This document shows positions 1 to 7,345 of a stretch of DNA of 7,369 nucleotides, in pieces (position 1 is the stretch's first letter; every line of letters starts with the position of its first letter). The notes under the pieces were generated by a model. The model was not told where the DNA came from. It saw nothing but the letters and a program-made list of their open reading frames with translations, and did not search any database. Source of the stretch: Enterobacteriaceae bacterium (GTDB lineage Bacteria > Pseudomonadota > Gammaproteobacteria > Enterobacterales > Enterobacteriaceae); the NCBI GenBank assembly GCA_022712475.1, contig JALAGK010000592.1:1-7369 (forward strand). Direction: 5' to 3'. Both the position numbers and the translations under genes were made by a program.

Positions 1-1401
1 GATGTTGGTGGTTGAACAACCGTCTTCAAAATTCAGCACCATCACATCACCGCCATTGGCCCATACTTCTTTGCTGCCCGCGATATCTTCTGGCTTATAA
101 TCACCGCCTTTCACCAGCAAATCCGGCAGAATTTCGGCAATCAGGCGCTGCGGCGTGTCTTCTTCAAACGGCACCACCCAGTCCACCGACTCCAGCGCGC
201 CCAGCACGATCATACGCTGATCCTGCGGGTTCACCGGGCGAGTTTCGCCCTTGAGCCTGCGGGTTGACGCATCGCTGTTAACGGCAACAATCAGGCGGTC
301 GCCCAGTTTGCGCGCGTTGGCAAGATAGGAAACATGCCCCGCGTGCAGAATGTCAAACACACCGTTGGTCATCACCACTTTCTCACCACGCTTACGGGCA
401 TCCGCAACGGCCTGCTTAAGCTCCTGCTCGTTCATCACACCAAAACCAGTTTCGGCGCGCCCGCGCACAGCGTTTTCAAGCTCAATGGGCGAAACGGTAG
501 AAGTACCAAGTTTACCCACCACAACCCCGGCTGCGGCGTTTGCAAAATAGCAGGCTTCTTCCAGGGTCTTGCCGGAGGCAAGCGTTGCGGCCAGCACGCC
601 AATCACGGTATCACCGGCGCCGGTCACGTCGTAAACTTCCTGCGCCTGAGTCGGCAGGTGGAACGGCGCTTTACCCGGCTGTAGAAGCGTCATGCCCTGC
701 TCTGAACGGGTAATCAGCAGCGCCGCCAGGTCGTAATCGGCAATCACCTTCATGCCGCGCTCAACCAGCTCGTCTTCCCTGCGGCATTTGCCCGTTACTG
801 CTTCAAATTCTGACAAGTTCGGCGTGAGCAGCGTTGCACCGCGATAGCGCTCAAAATCCGTACCCTTCGGGTCGATAAGCACCGGCACGTTCGCCGCGCG
901 CGCCAGCTGAATCATCTGCTGTACGCTGTTTAATGCGCCTTTAGCATAGTCTGACAGGACCAGCGCACCAATCTGCGGCAGTGCCTGAGTAATACGCTCA
1001 TGCAGTGGCTGCGGGTCTATCCCCTCAAAACCTTCTTCAAAGTCCAGGCGAATCAGCTGCTGGTTGCGCGACAACACGCGCAGCTTGGTAATGGTTGGGT
1101 GGGTCGCTACCGAAACAAAGTCACAACGTACGTTCACGTCAGCCAGCGCCTGGCTCAGCGCCCGCGCCGCATCGTCTATCCCGGTCAGGCCTACCAGACG
1201 CGAAGACGCCCCCAGAGATGCAATGTTCATTGCCACGTTAGCAGCACCGCCGGGGCGCTCCTCGATAGTATCCACTTTTACTACCGGCACCGGAGCTTCC
1301 GGGGAAATACGGCTGGTTGGGCCGTACCAGTAGCGGTCCAGCATCACATCGCCAACCACCATGACGCCAGCGCGGTTAAATTCGGGCAGCGTTACTTTCA
1401 T
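1..1401 (-). CDS. hldE: Bifunctional heptose-7-phosphate kinase / heptose-1-phosphate adenylyltransferase HldE (3' end beyond the window)
   Basis: HldE makes the ADP-heptose precursor for the lipopolysaccharide inner core in the cytoplasm. It phosphorylates D-glycero-beta-D-manno-heptose 7-phosphate at C1 and later adenylylates heptose 1-phosphate; GmhB acts between the two steps. I translated the minus strand from ATG at 1401. The N-terminal PfkB/ribokinase-type kinase shows GGAANVAMN at residues 51-59, the ATP-site NLSE at 195-198, and DVTGAGDT with the expected catalytic base Asp264. The C-terminal cytidylyltransferase-like domain shows [12 protein letters not shown] at residues 345-356, which contains the HxGH nucleotide-binding motif. 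The window holds 467 codons and ends at ...CSTTNI. E. coli HldE is 477 residues, so about 10 are missing. The start is set by a GGAGAG ribosome site and by alignment of MKVTLPEF to the family. The gene lies 49 nt after glnE and is probably co-transcribed with it. All visible motifs are intact. Confidence 0.97.
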   Translation of the reverse strand, partial: MKVTLPEFNRAGVMVVGDVMLDRYWYGPTSRISPEAPVPVVKVDTIEERPGGAANVAMNIASLGASSRLVGLTGIDDAARALSQALADVNVRCDFVSVATHPTITKLRVLSRNQQLIRLDFEEGFEGIDPQPLHERITQALPQIGALVLSDYAKGALNSVQQMIQLARAANVPVLIDPKGTDFERYRGATLLTPNLSEFEAVTGKCRREDELVERGMKVIADYDLAALLITRSEQGMTLLQPGKAPFHLPTQAQEVYDVTGAGDTVIGVLAATLASGKTLEEACYFANAAAGVVVGKLGTSTVSPIELENAVRGRAETGFGVMNEQELKQAVADARKRGEKVVMTNGVFDILHAGHVSYLANARKLGDRLIVAVNSDASTRRLKGETRPVNPQDQRMIVLGALESVDWVVPFEEDTPQRLIAEILPDLLVKGGDYKPEDIAGSKEVWANGGDVMVLNFEDGCSTTNI

Positions 1402-1407
1402 TCCTGA

Positions 1408-1413
1408 CTCTCC
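1408..1413 (-). promoter_or_regulatory. Ribosome binding site of hldE
   Basis: The minus strand reads GGAGAG followed by TCAGGA and then ATG at 1401. The GGAG core is 8 nt from the start codon, which is good spacing and supports this start for hldE. Confidence 0.7.
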
Positions 1414-1431
1414 AGCGAGAAACTAAAATTT

Positions 1432-1460
1432 GCGCGCGATAATAGCATAATTACGCGCGC
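1432..1460 (-). terminator. GC-rich hairpin between glnE and hldE, possible attenuator
   Basis: The arms at 1432-1438 (GCGCGCG) and 1454-1460 (CGCGCGC) are perfectly complementary over 7 bp. After a bulged base, TAAT (1440-1443) pairs with ATTA (1450-1453), leaving a 6-nt loop. In the minus-strand transcript the stem is followed by AAAUUUUAG, so the U run is short and slightly displaced. This is weaker than a standard Rho-independent terminator and is better read as partial termination or an RNA end-protecting structure, because hldE follows at once. One arm encodes the last residues of GlnE. Confidence 0.35.
1439..1447 (-). promoter_or_regulatory. Possible extended -10 promoter for hldE
   Basis: The minus strand reads TGC followed by TATTAT (hexamer 1444-1439), an extended -10 with five of six consensus bases. 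No -35 hexamer is recognisable at the usual distance. Transcription would start near 1432 and leave a leader of about 30 nt that includes the hldE ribosome site. The match is short and could be chance. Confidence 0.25.
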
Positions 1461-4303
1461 GCCTGCGCCGCCCCCAGCCATTTTTGCCAGCTCTGCTGCA
1501 CCTGCTCGCGCTCAGAGATAAAGGCCGTTAGTGCGACATTGCCTGGCTGTTCCTGTAGCGCCAGGTGATGGAGCTCGTCTCGTAGCGTGACGTAAGCATG
1601 GGTCAGCGCCCGCGCTTCGTCTTCTTCCATAATGCCGTTTTGAGCCAGAAGTTCGAGAATACGCACATTATCCGACCAACGCGTCAACCCAGGAGCCTGG
1701 TGCGCGTAGCGCAGCACCAGATACTGGGTGATGAATTCAATGTCGGTAATGCCTCCCTCATCGGCTTTAATATCAAAGCGTTCAGGCTGCTTATTGCCCA
1801 GGTGCTCGCGCATCTTCTCACGCATCTCTCTGACTTCCACACGCAGCGTCTCTCCGTCACGTTGTGTCGTAAGGATGTGTTTACGCACTGCGTCAAAGCG
1901 TGCGCACAGCGCAGGATCGCCATAAACCACACGGGCGCGCACCAGCGCCTGGTGCTCCCAGGTCCATGCCTCGTTTTGCTGATAATCCGCAAAGGCATCG
2001 GCGGTCGTCACCAACATCCCGGCCGCCCCGGACGGACGCAGCCGCGCATCCACTTCATAGAGAATGCCGGACGAGGTACGCGTGCTGAAAAGGTGCATGA
2101 TGCGCTGCGCCAGCCGCAGATAGAACTGGCGACCGTCGATTTCACGCTCACCGTCGGTCACTACATCAGTAGGGCAATCGTGCAGGAACACCAAATCCAG
2201 ATCTGAGCTATAGCCCAACTCCCAGCCGCCGAGCTTACCGTAACCCACCACCGCAAAACCGCGCCCACCGCGCTCGCGCAGGTGCTTTGGCTGGCCGTAG
2301 CGCGCCGCCATTTGCCGCCAGGCCTGCTGCACCACCGCATCAATCATCGCCTCAGCAAGCCAGGTGAGGTTATCGCTCACTTTCATGACCGCCAGCGTGC
2401 CAGCGATATCAGCCGCCGCCACGCGCAGTTGCTGCACCTGTTTGAACTGGCGCAGCGCTTCAAGCTGCTGCTCTTCGTCGTCTTCTGGTACACGCAACAG
2501 GTACTGACGTAGCTCGTCATGCCAGGCGCCAGGCGCGGGTGGTTGATACAGCGTATTCGGGTCAAGTAACTCGTCGAGCAGCAGTGGATAGTGCGCTAAC
2601 TGGCTTGCCACCATCGGTGAAGCAGCGCACAGGCGAATCAGGTGCTGTAACGCGCCGGGGTATTCCACCAGCAACTCAAGGTAAGTGGTGCGGGTCACAA
2701 TACCCACCAGCAGCGGCATAATGCGCGCCAGCGGCAGCGGCGCATCTGCACGCGCGCAGGCTTCTTTGAGCAGTGCAGGCATCAGTTGATCAAGCACCTG
2801 ACGCCCGCGCGGGCCAATCGTACGCCGGTCGATATCGCGCTTAAAGTCGGTTATCTGGGCAATCACCTTCTGCCGGTCTTCGTCAGCCAGATGGCTCAGT
2901 TCAGGTAACGCGTCATCCACGTCCGGCGCATCCAGCCACACTTCACGCCAGACTTCCGGCGTTGCGCTTTCTTCGCCCTGCTCGTCGTCATCGCCAATCA
3001 GGTCATTAAAAATCTGGCGCACCTGCGCCATATGATGCTGCAACTGTGCGCTCAATGTTTCCCAGTCCGCGACACCCATGCCCCAGGCAAGCCTGGCGCG
3101 GTTAAGCGCATCAGCAGGCAGCGTCTGGGTTTGCTCATCGTTGATGCTCTGTAACAGGTTTTCCAACCGCCGCAGGTAAAGATAAGCTTCACGCAGGCGC
3201 GGCGCTTCACCTTCAGGCAGCAGATGCAGCTTATCGATAGCCGCAAGCGTGGGCAGCAGCGCACGCCCCTGCAACTGGGGCTCACGACCGCCGCGGATGA
3301 GTTGAAAAACCTGGACAATAAATTCGATTTCCCGAATACCGCCCGCGCCGAGCTTGATGTTGTCCGTCAGACCGCGGCGTCTGACCTCGCGCGCAATCAT
3401 GCCTTTCATGTTGCGTAGCGACTGAATGACGCTGAAGTCGATATAGCGGCGGAACACAAATGGGCGCAGCATTGCCCGTAATTCCTGCGCCCATTTATCA
3501 TCGCTATCACCCATGATACGGGCCTTAACCATCGCATAGCGCTCCCAGTCGCGTCCCTGTTCCTGGTAATAATCTTCCAGCGCGGCATAGCTCAGCACCA
3601 GCGGGCCGCTGTCGCCAAAGGGACGCAGACGCATATCCACGCGGTAGACAAAGCCTTCCGGCGTTATCTGATCCAGCACTTTTATCAACCGCTGGCCTAA
3701 CCGGGTAAAAAACTGTGCGTTATCCAGCTCGCGCCGCCCGCCCTGTGTGACGCCGTTTTCCGGCCATGCAAAAATCAAATCGATATCCGATGAGAAGTTA
3801 AGCTCGCCGCCGCCGAGCTTACCCATGCCAAGGACCAGCAGCGGCTGCGCGTCGCCCTGCGCGTTTGACGGCGTTCCCCACTCCCGACAGCAGGCCGCCC
3901 ACAGCCAGTCGCGGGCGGCCACAATCAGCGTTTCAGCAAGCGTGCTCAGCTGTTGGAGCGTCTCTTGTGTGTCGACAAGATTCAGCGCCTGGCTCCAGGC
4001 AATACGCACCATGATTCGCCTGCGAAAGCGGCGCAGCGCCACCATCAGTCCGGCTTCGTCCGTTACGTCCGCCAGCGCCTGGGTGAGCCACTCGCCATAA
4101 TACTGCCACTCCTGCGATAGCGGCGGCGAATGTTGCAAATCCACCAGCCAGTCTGGCTCGGACAGCATGGCTTCGCAGATAAAATCGCTGAAAGTCAGCG
4201 CCGCTCTGGCCTCATCGCCAAGCGTATCGACACTGACAGACGCAGGCAGGCGCGCGGCCACCGCCTGCCATTGCTGCTGTAAAACGGGAGAGAGTGGCAT
4301 CAT
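1451..4303 (-). CDS. glnE: Bifunctional glutamine synthetase adenylyltransferase / adenylyl-removing enzyme GlnE
   Basis: GlnE adenylylates glutamine synthetase (GlnA) to lower its activity when nitrogen is plentiful, and removes AMP by phosphorolysis when nitrogen is short. It responds to glutamine and to PII (GlnB) and its uridylylated form. The product is 950 residues; E. coli GlnE is 946. Two nucleotidyltransferase halves are visible. The N-terminal adenylyl-removing half has [17 protein letters not shown] with metal-binding Asp173 and Asp175. The C-terminal adenylylating half has [17 protein letters not shown] with Asp701 and Asp703. These positions equal the E. coli numbering and support the start at 4303. 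The regulatory linker lies between the halves. ATG at 4300 follows directly and is a less likely start. AAGGA lies 7 nt upstream of 4303. The open frame extends upstream to 4408, but that part overlaps ygiF and is not family sequence. The C-terminus GAAQARA is slightly longer than in E. coli and is encoded by a GC-rich hairpin arm. Confidence 0.97.
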   Translation of the reverse strand: MMPLSPVLQQQWQAVAARLPASVSVDTLGDEARAALTFSDFICEAMLSEPDWLVDLQHSPPLSQEWQYYGEWLTQALADVTDEAGLMVALRRFRRRIMVRIAWSQALNLVDTQETLQQLSTLAETLIVAARDWLWAACCREWGTPSNAQGDAQPLLVLGMGKLGGGELNFSSDIDLIFAWPENGVTQGGRRELDNAQFFTRLGQRLIKVLDQITPEGFVYRVDMRLRPFGDSGPLVLSYAALEDYYQEQGRDWERYAMVKARIMGDSDDKWAQELRAMLRPFVFRRYIDFSVIQSLRNMKGMIAREVRRRGLTDNIKLGAGGIREIEFIVQVFQLIRGGREPQLQGRALLPTLAAIDKLHLLPEGEAPRLREAYLYLRRLENLLQSINDEQTQTLPADALNRARLAWGMGVADWETLSAQLQHHMAQVRQIFNDLIGDDDEQGEESATPEVWREVWLDAPDVDDALPELSHLADEDRQKVIAQITDFKRDIDRRTIGPRGRQVLDQLMPALLKEACARADAPLPLARIMPLLVGIVTRTTYLELLVEYPGALQHLIRLCAASPMVASQLAHYPLLLDELLDPNTLYQPPAPGAWHDELRQYLLRVPEDDEEQQLEALRQFKQVQQLRVAAADIAGTLAVMKVSDNLTWLAEAMIDAVVQQAWRQMAARYGQPKHLRERGGRGFAVVGYGKLGGWELGYSSDLDLVFLHDCPTDVVTDGEREIDGRQFYLRLAQRIMHLFSTRTSSGILYEVDARLRPSGAAGMLVTTADAFADYQQNEAWTWEHQALVRARVVYGDPALCARFDAVRKHILTTQRDGETLRVEVREMREKMREHLGNKQPERFDIKADEGGITDIEFITQYLVLRYAHQAPGLTRWSDNVRILELLAQNGIMEEDEARALTHAYVTLRDELHHLALQEQPGNVALTAFISEREQVQQSWQKWLGAAQARA

Positions 4304-4310
4304 TGGCTCA

Positions 4311-4315
4311 TCCTT
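4311..4315 (-). promoter_or_regulatory. Ribosome binding site of glnE that decides the start
   Basis: AAGGA on the minus strand is 7 nt from ATG at 4303 and 10 nt from the adjacent ATG at 4300. It favours the first of the paired ATGs and argues against the longer open frame starting at 4408. Confidence 0.65.
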
Positions 4316-4322
4316 GTAAGAC

Positions 4323-5618
4323 TTAGTGTTGCCCGCTGTGGCGCCAGAACGGCGCGGCGCTGAGCGCCTGCTTACGCAGCGGCTCAATCTCATGAATAAG
4401 GTTTGCACTAATAGCGTGTCTGAGCGCCTGCCAGCCGTCTATCCAGGCCTGGCGTTCGCCACGGGGGTAAAAACCAGACAACACGAAGGCGGTATGGATA
4501 ATGCGCTCAAGGCGTGGTAATTGCTCGGTGTAGCGCCCGGTCAACGGCTGGCGGAAGGTCTCTTTGAGTTCCGCCGACGCACGCGAAAGATGTGTGTCGG
4601 CAAACCGTTTGAGTGAACCGGCCAGTTTGTTGCGTGCAGCGTCGTTAAGAAACGCCAACCAGCCGCGCGTAACCATCCAGTCCGTGAGGGTAAGTTTGGC
4701 ATCGCCGCTCAGCGCGCTCCAGGCCAGTGCATCGGTAGCACCAGGCAATGCATCCGTAAGCTGGCTTAACTGCTCACGTAAGTGAGTGCTCGCCTTTCTT
4801 GGAACCACGCCGCCGAAAAGTGCCAGCGTATGGCGTACCAATGCCACGGCTTCGGCCACCTGCGCCTGCGCGCCCGGCACACCGCGTACCCACAGCTCTT
4901 CATGATACTGCCAGGGTGCCAGAGCCAACTCCAGCGCACTGCTTAATCCCTGTTCCAGCGTCGCTTTTGGCGCAGTTTCCATGACGCCAAGCGGCTTGAG
5001 CTCACGCGGTGCGTTGCCGCGCGCCAGATGATAACCACGCGCGGCTTTGCTCAGACTGCCCTGGCGCAGGCCGTCGCGCAGCAGGTGCTCACGTGCCAGC
5101 CCCAGCACATCCTCCACGCGTCCTTCCAGCAGTTCAAGCTCCAGCTCACAGAGTGGCTCACTGAACTCTCCGCTGTGTATTTCGCCCTGATCCAGCGCAA
5201 TTTCGATGCGGCTTTCGCCGTAAGTAACTACCCACTTCTCTCTTTCGAAATCCGTACGGAACAGCGGTGCCAACTTCGACTCAAGGGCTACCACATCCAT
5301 GCCTTCGGGCCATATGTCCTGCGGAAAACGCGACAACGCCAGCTCAGGTTCAGAAAGTTCCACATTATATTCAGGGCGCTGATGTAAACCGCCCACCGTC
5401 TGGCCTGCCGTTTTCATCGTCATTTCGTAACGGCCATCAACACCGCGAATGCGTAAACCCATGTCGTGACGACGCAGTTGCATATCAGGCGTTTCATAAT
5501 AGATGTTGAGCAGCTTGCATGGGATGGTATGATCGCCCGGTAGTGTATTGAGTACCGTGCGAAGCGCGTCTGGCGCGCTCGGATGAACGAGAAATTTTAG
5601 TTCGATTTCTTGAGACAT
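4323..5618 (-). CDS. ygiF: Inorganic triphosphatase YgiF (CYTH and CHAD domains)
   Basis: E. coli YgiF hydrolyses inorganic tripolyphosphate to pyrophosphate and phosphate with a divalent metal; its cellular role is unclear. The product is 431 residues; E. coli YgiF is 433. The N-terminal CYTH (triphosphate tunnel) domain spans about residues 2-202. It shows the signature EIELK (Glu4, Glu6, Lys8), GLRIR (Arg56, Arg58), MTMK (Lys69), the acidic strand ELELEL near 158-163, and SKAARGY near 190-196. A helical CHAD domain, rich in histidine and basic residues and of a type linked to polyphosphate binding, fills about 218-431. I chose ATG at 5618 because MSQEIELKF matches the family start; the upstream extension to 5717 lacks family similarity. 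The Shine-Dalgarno sequence is poor. The gene ends 19 nt before glnE, so the two are very probably one operon. Identity to E. coli YgiF is visibly lower than for GlnE or HldE, mainly in the CHAD part. Confidence 0.95.
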   Translation of the reverse strand: MSQEIELKFLVHPSAPDALRTVLNTLPGDHTIPCKLLNIYYETPDMQLRRHDMGLRIRGVDGRYEMTMKTAGQTVGGLHQRPEYNVELSEPELALSRFPQDIWPEGMDVVALESKLAPLFRTDFEREKWVVTYGESRIEIALDQGEIHSGEFSEPLCELELELLEGRVEDVLGLAREHLLRDGLRQGSLSKAARGYHLARGNAPRELKPLGVMETAPKATLEQGLSSALELALAPWQYHEELWVRGVPGAQAQVAEAVALVRHTLALFGGVVPRKASTHLREQLSQLTDALPGATDALAWSALSGDAKLTLTDWMVTRGWLAFLNDAARNKLAGSLKRFADTHLSRASAELKETFRQPLTGRYTEQLPRLERIIHTAFVLSGFYPRGERQAWIDGWQALRHAISANLIHEIEPLRKQALSAAPFWRHSGQH

Positions 5619-5692
5619 ATTCTGTTTATTTACCGTTATATAGCGGGCTGTGAAAAATTCCGCGAACTTACGAAACGAATGTGTGTCAGTAG

Positions 5693-5722
5693 ATAATATT
5701 TTGCGCCAAATTGCCATGTCAT
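5693..5722 (-). promoter_or_regulatory. Candidate sigma70 promoter for ygiF-glnE-hldE
   Basis: On the minus strand, ATGACA (5722-5717, five of six matches to TTGACA) is followed after 18 nt by TATTAT (5698-5693, five of six matches to TATAAT). Transcription would start near 5686 and give a leader of about 68 nt before the ygiF ATG. The -35 lies inside the loop of the inverted repeat at 5707-5732, so a protein bound there could control it. Inferred from hexamers only. Confidence 0.45.
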
Positions 5723-5732
5723 GAGCAATTTG
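5707..5732. repeat. Inverted repeat, possible operator
   Basis: CAAATTGC (5707-5714) and GCAATTTG (5725-5732) are perfect 8-bp inverted arms around a 10-bp centre. Position and symmetry suit a dimeric regulator site overlapping the -35 of the candidate ygiF promoter. It matches no operator that I can name. Confidence 0.5.
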
Positions 5733-5741
5733 ACGGGCTCA

Positions 5742-5803
5742 AAACCTGAAGCAGTGGTACCAGCAGGGATAAGACTACACCTGGATAATTCTCATTCAGG
5801 TTT
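5742..5803. repeat. Inverted repeat with 9-bp arms and a 44-nt spacer
   Basis: AAACCTGAA (5742-5750) is the exact reverse complement of TTCAGGTTT (5795-5803). In a plus-strand ygiM leader these arms could close a long stem-loop enclosing the TGGTACCA palindrome. Alternatively they are two half-sites. The function is unknown and the pairing may be chance. Confidence 0.4.
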
Positions 5804-5820
5804 ACAGGTCGGCTCGTCAG

Positions 5821-5844
5821 ACTGGTTCCACATTACTGTTCCAC
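5821..5844 (+). repeat. Imperfect direct repeat upstream of ygiM
   Basis: ACTGGTTCCAC (5821-5831) recurs as ACTGTTCCAC (5835-5844) with one base deleted, 14 nt further on and ending about 28 nt before the ygiM start. It may be a tandem protein site or a small duplication. Confidence 0.35.
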
Positions 5845-5872
5845 GCTTAATGATGACAATAACGACGACCTG

Positions 5873-6487
5873 ATGCAGAAATTACGCCTGATTAGCTTTG
5901 CTTTACTTTCTCTTAGCGTTACCGCAGTGGCTCACGCGGACGAAAAACGTTACGTTTCTGACGAATTAACCACCTGGGTGCGCAGCGGCCCGGGTGATAA
6001 CTACCGCCTGCTTGGCACGGTCAACGCCGGTGAAGCCGTAGAGCTGATGCAAACCAACGGTAAATATGGCCAGGTGCGCGACAGCAACGGCCGTGTCGCC
6101 TGGATTCAGCTCAGCGACCTGAAAAACACCCCCAGTCTGCGTACCCGCGTGCCGGATCTTGAAAACCAGGTCAAAACCCTGACCGACAAGCTCAACAACA
6201 TCGACACCACCTGGAACCAGCGCACCGCTGAGATGCAGAAAAAAGTGGCCGAGAGCGACAGTGTTATCAACGGTCTCAAGCAGGAAAATCAGCAGTTGAA
6301 AAACCAGCTGGTAGTGGCGCAAAAGAAAGTGAATGCCGCCAATATCCAGCTTGACGACAAGCAGCGCAACATCATCATGCAGTGGTTTATGTACGGCGGT
6401 GGTGTAGCTGGCGTGGGTCTGCTGCTCGGCCTGCTGCTGCCTTATATGCTGCCAAGCCGCAAGCGTAAAGACCGCTGGATGAACTAA
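5873..6487 (+). CDS. ygiM: Membrane-anchored SH3-domain protein YgiM (TIGR04211 type)
   Basis: The 204-residue product matches E. coli YgiM (206 residues), an inner-membrane protein with a periplasmic bacterial SH3 domain. Its biochemical role is not established. A signal peptide covers residues 1-22, with probable cleavage after AHA. The SH3b domain follows at about 26-83 (TWVRSGPGDNYRLLGTV is the typical core). A heptad-like coiled coil spans about 93-165, rich in Glu, Gln and Lys. One transmembrane helix lies at 171-193, followed by the basic cytoplasmic tail SRKRKDRWMN. The layout predicts an SH3 head held away from the membrane by a helical stalk. Compared with E. coli, two residues are missing in the SH3 loop near 62-66. 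No strong ribosome site precedes the ATG, and the upstream open frame overlaps it as TGATG. The gene is divergent from ygiF and 105 nt before cca. Confidence 0.95.
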   Translation: MQKLRLISFALLSLSVTAVAHADEKRYVSDELTTWVRSGPGDNYRLLGTVNAGEAVELMQTNGKYGQVRDSNGRVAWIQLSDLKNTPSLRTRVPDLENQVKTLTDKLNNIDTTWNQRTAEMQKKVAESDSVINGLKQENQQLKNQLVVAQKKVNAANIQLDDKQRNIIMQWFMYGGGVAGVGLLLGLLLPYMLPSRKRKDRWMN

Positions 6488-6497
6488 TAGCATTAAC

Positions 6498-6529
6498 CGG
6501 GCGGCAGCATGCCGCCCGCGCCTTTCCTT
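6498..6529 (+). terminator. Probable terminator hairpin after ygiM
   Basis: The stem CGGGCGGCA (6498-6506) pairs perfectly with TGCCGCCCG (6510-6518) over 9 bp with a 3-nt loop, starting 11 nt after the ygiM stop. It is followed by CGCCTTTCCTT, an interrupted T run. The stem is strong and the tail imperfect, so some read-through into cca is likely. Confidence 0.6.
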
Positions 6530-6557
6530 AGCCTTCTCCTCTACACTTACGTATTAT
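6528..6557 (+). promoter_or_regulatory. Possible weak promoter for cca
   Basis: TATTAT at 6552-6557 matches five of six -10 bases. A poor -35, TTAGCC at 6528-6533, lies 18 nt before it. Its place between the ygiM hairpin and cca makes a cca-specific promoter plausible, but the -35 match is weak. Confidence 0.3.
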
Positions 6558-6577
6558 TCCCCGCTTATCGACAGTTC

Positions 6578-6583
6578 AAGGAG
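6578..6583 (+). promoter_or_regulatory. Ribosome binding site of cca that decides the GTG start
   Basis: AAGGAG lies 9 nt before GTG at 6593. It fixes the start at GTG rather than at the in-frame ATG at 6509, which sits in the loop of the preceding terminator hairpin. Confidence 0.75.
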
Positions 6584-6592
6584 AAACGCAGG

Positions 6593-7345
6593 GTGAAGAT
6601 TTATCTGGTCGGCGGTGCAGTCAGAGACGGGTTGTTAGGTCTGCCGGTTAAAGATAAAGACTGGGTTGTGGTGGGCGCCACACCACAGCAAATGCTGGAT
6701 AACGGCTACCAACAGGTCGGCCGCGATTTCCCCGTGTTTCTCCATCCCGATAGCCATGAAGAATACGCACTGGCGCGCACAGAGCGTAAGTCTGGCCACG
6801 GTTACACCGGTTTTGTGTGCCACGCCGACCCGGACGTCACACTGGAGCAGGACCTACAGCGCCGCGATCTGACCATTAACGCTATCGCCCTGGATGAGAA
6901 CGGCGGCTACGTCGATCCCTGGGGCGGGCGCGAGGATCTGGAACGCCGCATTCTGCGCCACGTCTCTCCTGCGTTTAACGAAGATCCGCTGCGCGTACTG
7001 CGCGTGGCGCGCTTTGCCGCCCGCTACGCGCACCTTAATTTCCGTATAGCCGACGACACCATGTCGCTGATGCGCGAAATGGCCGCACGCGGTGAGCTGG
7101 CGCACCTGACGCCCGAGCGCGTGTGGAAAGAAACGGAAAACGCCCTTAGCGCCCGTAATCCGCAGGTATATTTCCAGGTACTGCGTGACTGTGGCGCACT
7201 GGCCATCCTGTTCCCGGAGCTCGACGCGCTGTTTGGCGTGCCGGCCCCCGAGAAGTGGCACCCGGAAATCGACACTGGCGTCCATACGCTGATGACGCTC
7301 GCTATGGCGGCACAGCTTAGCCCCGATGTGGATGTACGTTTTTAA
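6593..7345 (+). CDS. cca: CCA-adding tRNA nucleotidyltransferase, ending early at an in-frame stop
   Basis: Cca builds or repairs the 3' CCA end of tRNAs from CTP and ATP. In E. coli it also carries an HD domain with phosphodiesterase and phosphatase activity. From GTG at 6593 the product starts [12 protein letters not shown]. It shows the class II nucleotidyltransferase motifs: GGAVRD at 7-12, metal-binding Asp21 and Asp23 in [14 protein letters not shown] at 90-97, and [16 protein letters not shown] at 130-145, which includes the nucleotide-selecting EDxxR. The frame then meets TAA at codon 251, giving 250 residues against about 412 in E. coli. The catalytic core is complete, but the whole HD domain would be lost. 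The codons after the stop still align with the family up to the window edge, so this is a break in an otherwise full-length gene, a pseudogene, or a sequence error. The GTG start is set by AAGGAG and by family alignment. Confidence 0.9.
   Translation: MKIYLVGGAVRDGLLGLPVKDKDWVVVGATPQQMLDNGYQQVGRDFPVFLHPDSHEEYALARTERKSGHGYTGFVCHADPDVTLEQDLQRRDLTINAIALDENGGYVDPWGGREDLERRILRHVSPAFNEDPLRVLRVARFAARYAHLNFRIADDTMSLMREMAARGELAHLTPERVWKETENALSARNPQVYFQVLRDCGALAILFPELDALFGVPAPEKWHPEIDTGVHTLMTLAMAAQLSPDVDVRF

Larger units (their letters stand above)
5619..5872. promoter_or_regulatory. Divergent intergenic control region between ygiF and ygiM
   Basis: This 254-nt gap separates divergently transcribed genes and should carry promoters for both. 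It is more AT-rich near ygiF. It contains the candidate ygiF promoter, an 8-bp inverted repeat, a 9-bp inverted repeat with a long spacer, a direct repeat near ygiM, and the palindrome TGGTACCA at 5755-5762. I found no -35/-10 pair of good quality pointing towards ygiM. AT-rich boxes such as GATAAT at 5784-5789 lack a matching -35, so that promoter remains unplaced. Confidence 0.6.
5721..5873 (+). other. Unverified 50-codon open frame ending in TGATG at the ygiM start
   Basis: An ATG at 5721 opens a 50-residue frame (starting MSNLTGSKPEAVV) that closes with TGA at 5871-5873. Its last base is the first base of the ygiM ATG. Such overlaps often couple translation, and ygiM has little Shine-Dalgarno sequence of its own. 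Against a real gene: no ribosome site precedes this ATG, three rare codons ATA-AGA-CTA stand in a row at positions 17-19, and no known family is recognised. An internal ATG at 5850 would give only a 7-residue leader ending at the same stop. I regard it as a possible leader frame, not an established gene. Confidence 0.15.

Noticed and set aside
334..684. 116-codon plus-strand frame opposite hldE
   Set aside because: It covers the conserved HldE kinase-adenylyltransferase junction on the other strand and resembles no family.
1598..2206. 202-codon open frame on the plus strand inside glnE
   Set aside because: It lies wholly antisense to conserved glnE coding sequence, has no ribosome site or recognisable family, and is expected from GC-rich codon bias.
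4304..4408. N-terminal extension of the glnE frame by 35 residues
   Set aside because: It overlaps the 3' end of ygiF, is arginine-rich with no family similarity, and a ribosome site plus Asp173/Asp701 numbering support the start at 4303.
5619..5717. N-terminal extension of the ygiF frame by 33 residues
   Set aside because: The CYTH signature EIELK belongs within the first residues of the protein. The extension crosses the AT-rich promoter region and has no family match.
5784..5789. GATAAT as the -10 box of a ygiM promoter
   Set aside because: No -35 hexamer resembling TTGACA lies 16-18 nt upstream, and there is no TGn extension.
5966..6493. 175-codon minus-strand frame opposite ygiM
   Set aside because: It mirrors ygiM codons, contains no recognisable domain, and the plus strand encodes an intact conserved protein.
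6509..6592. ATG start for cca at 6509
   Set aside because: This ATG lies in the loop of the ygiM terminator hairpin. The family protein begins at the GTG-encoded VKIYLVGG preceded by AAGGAG.
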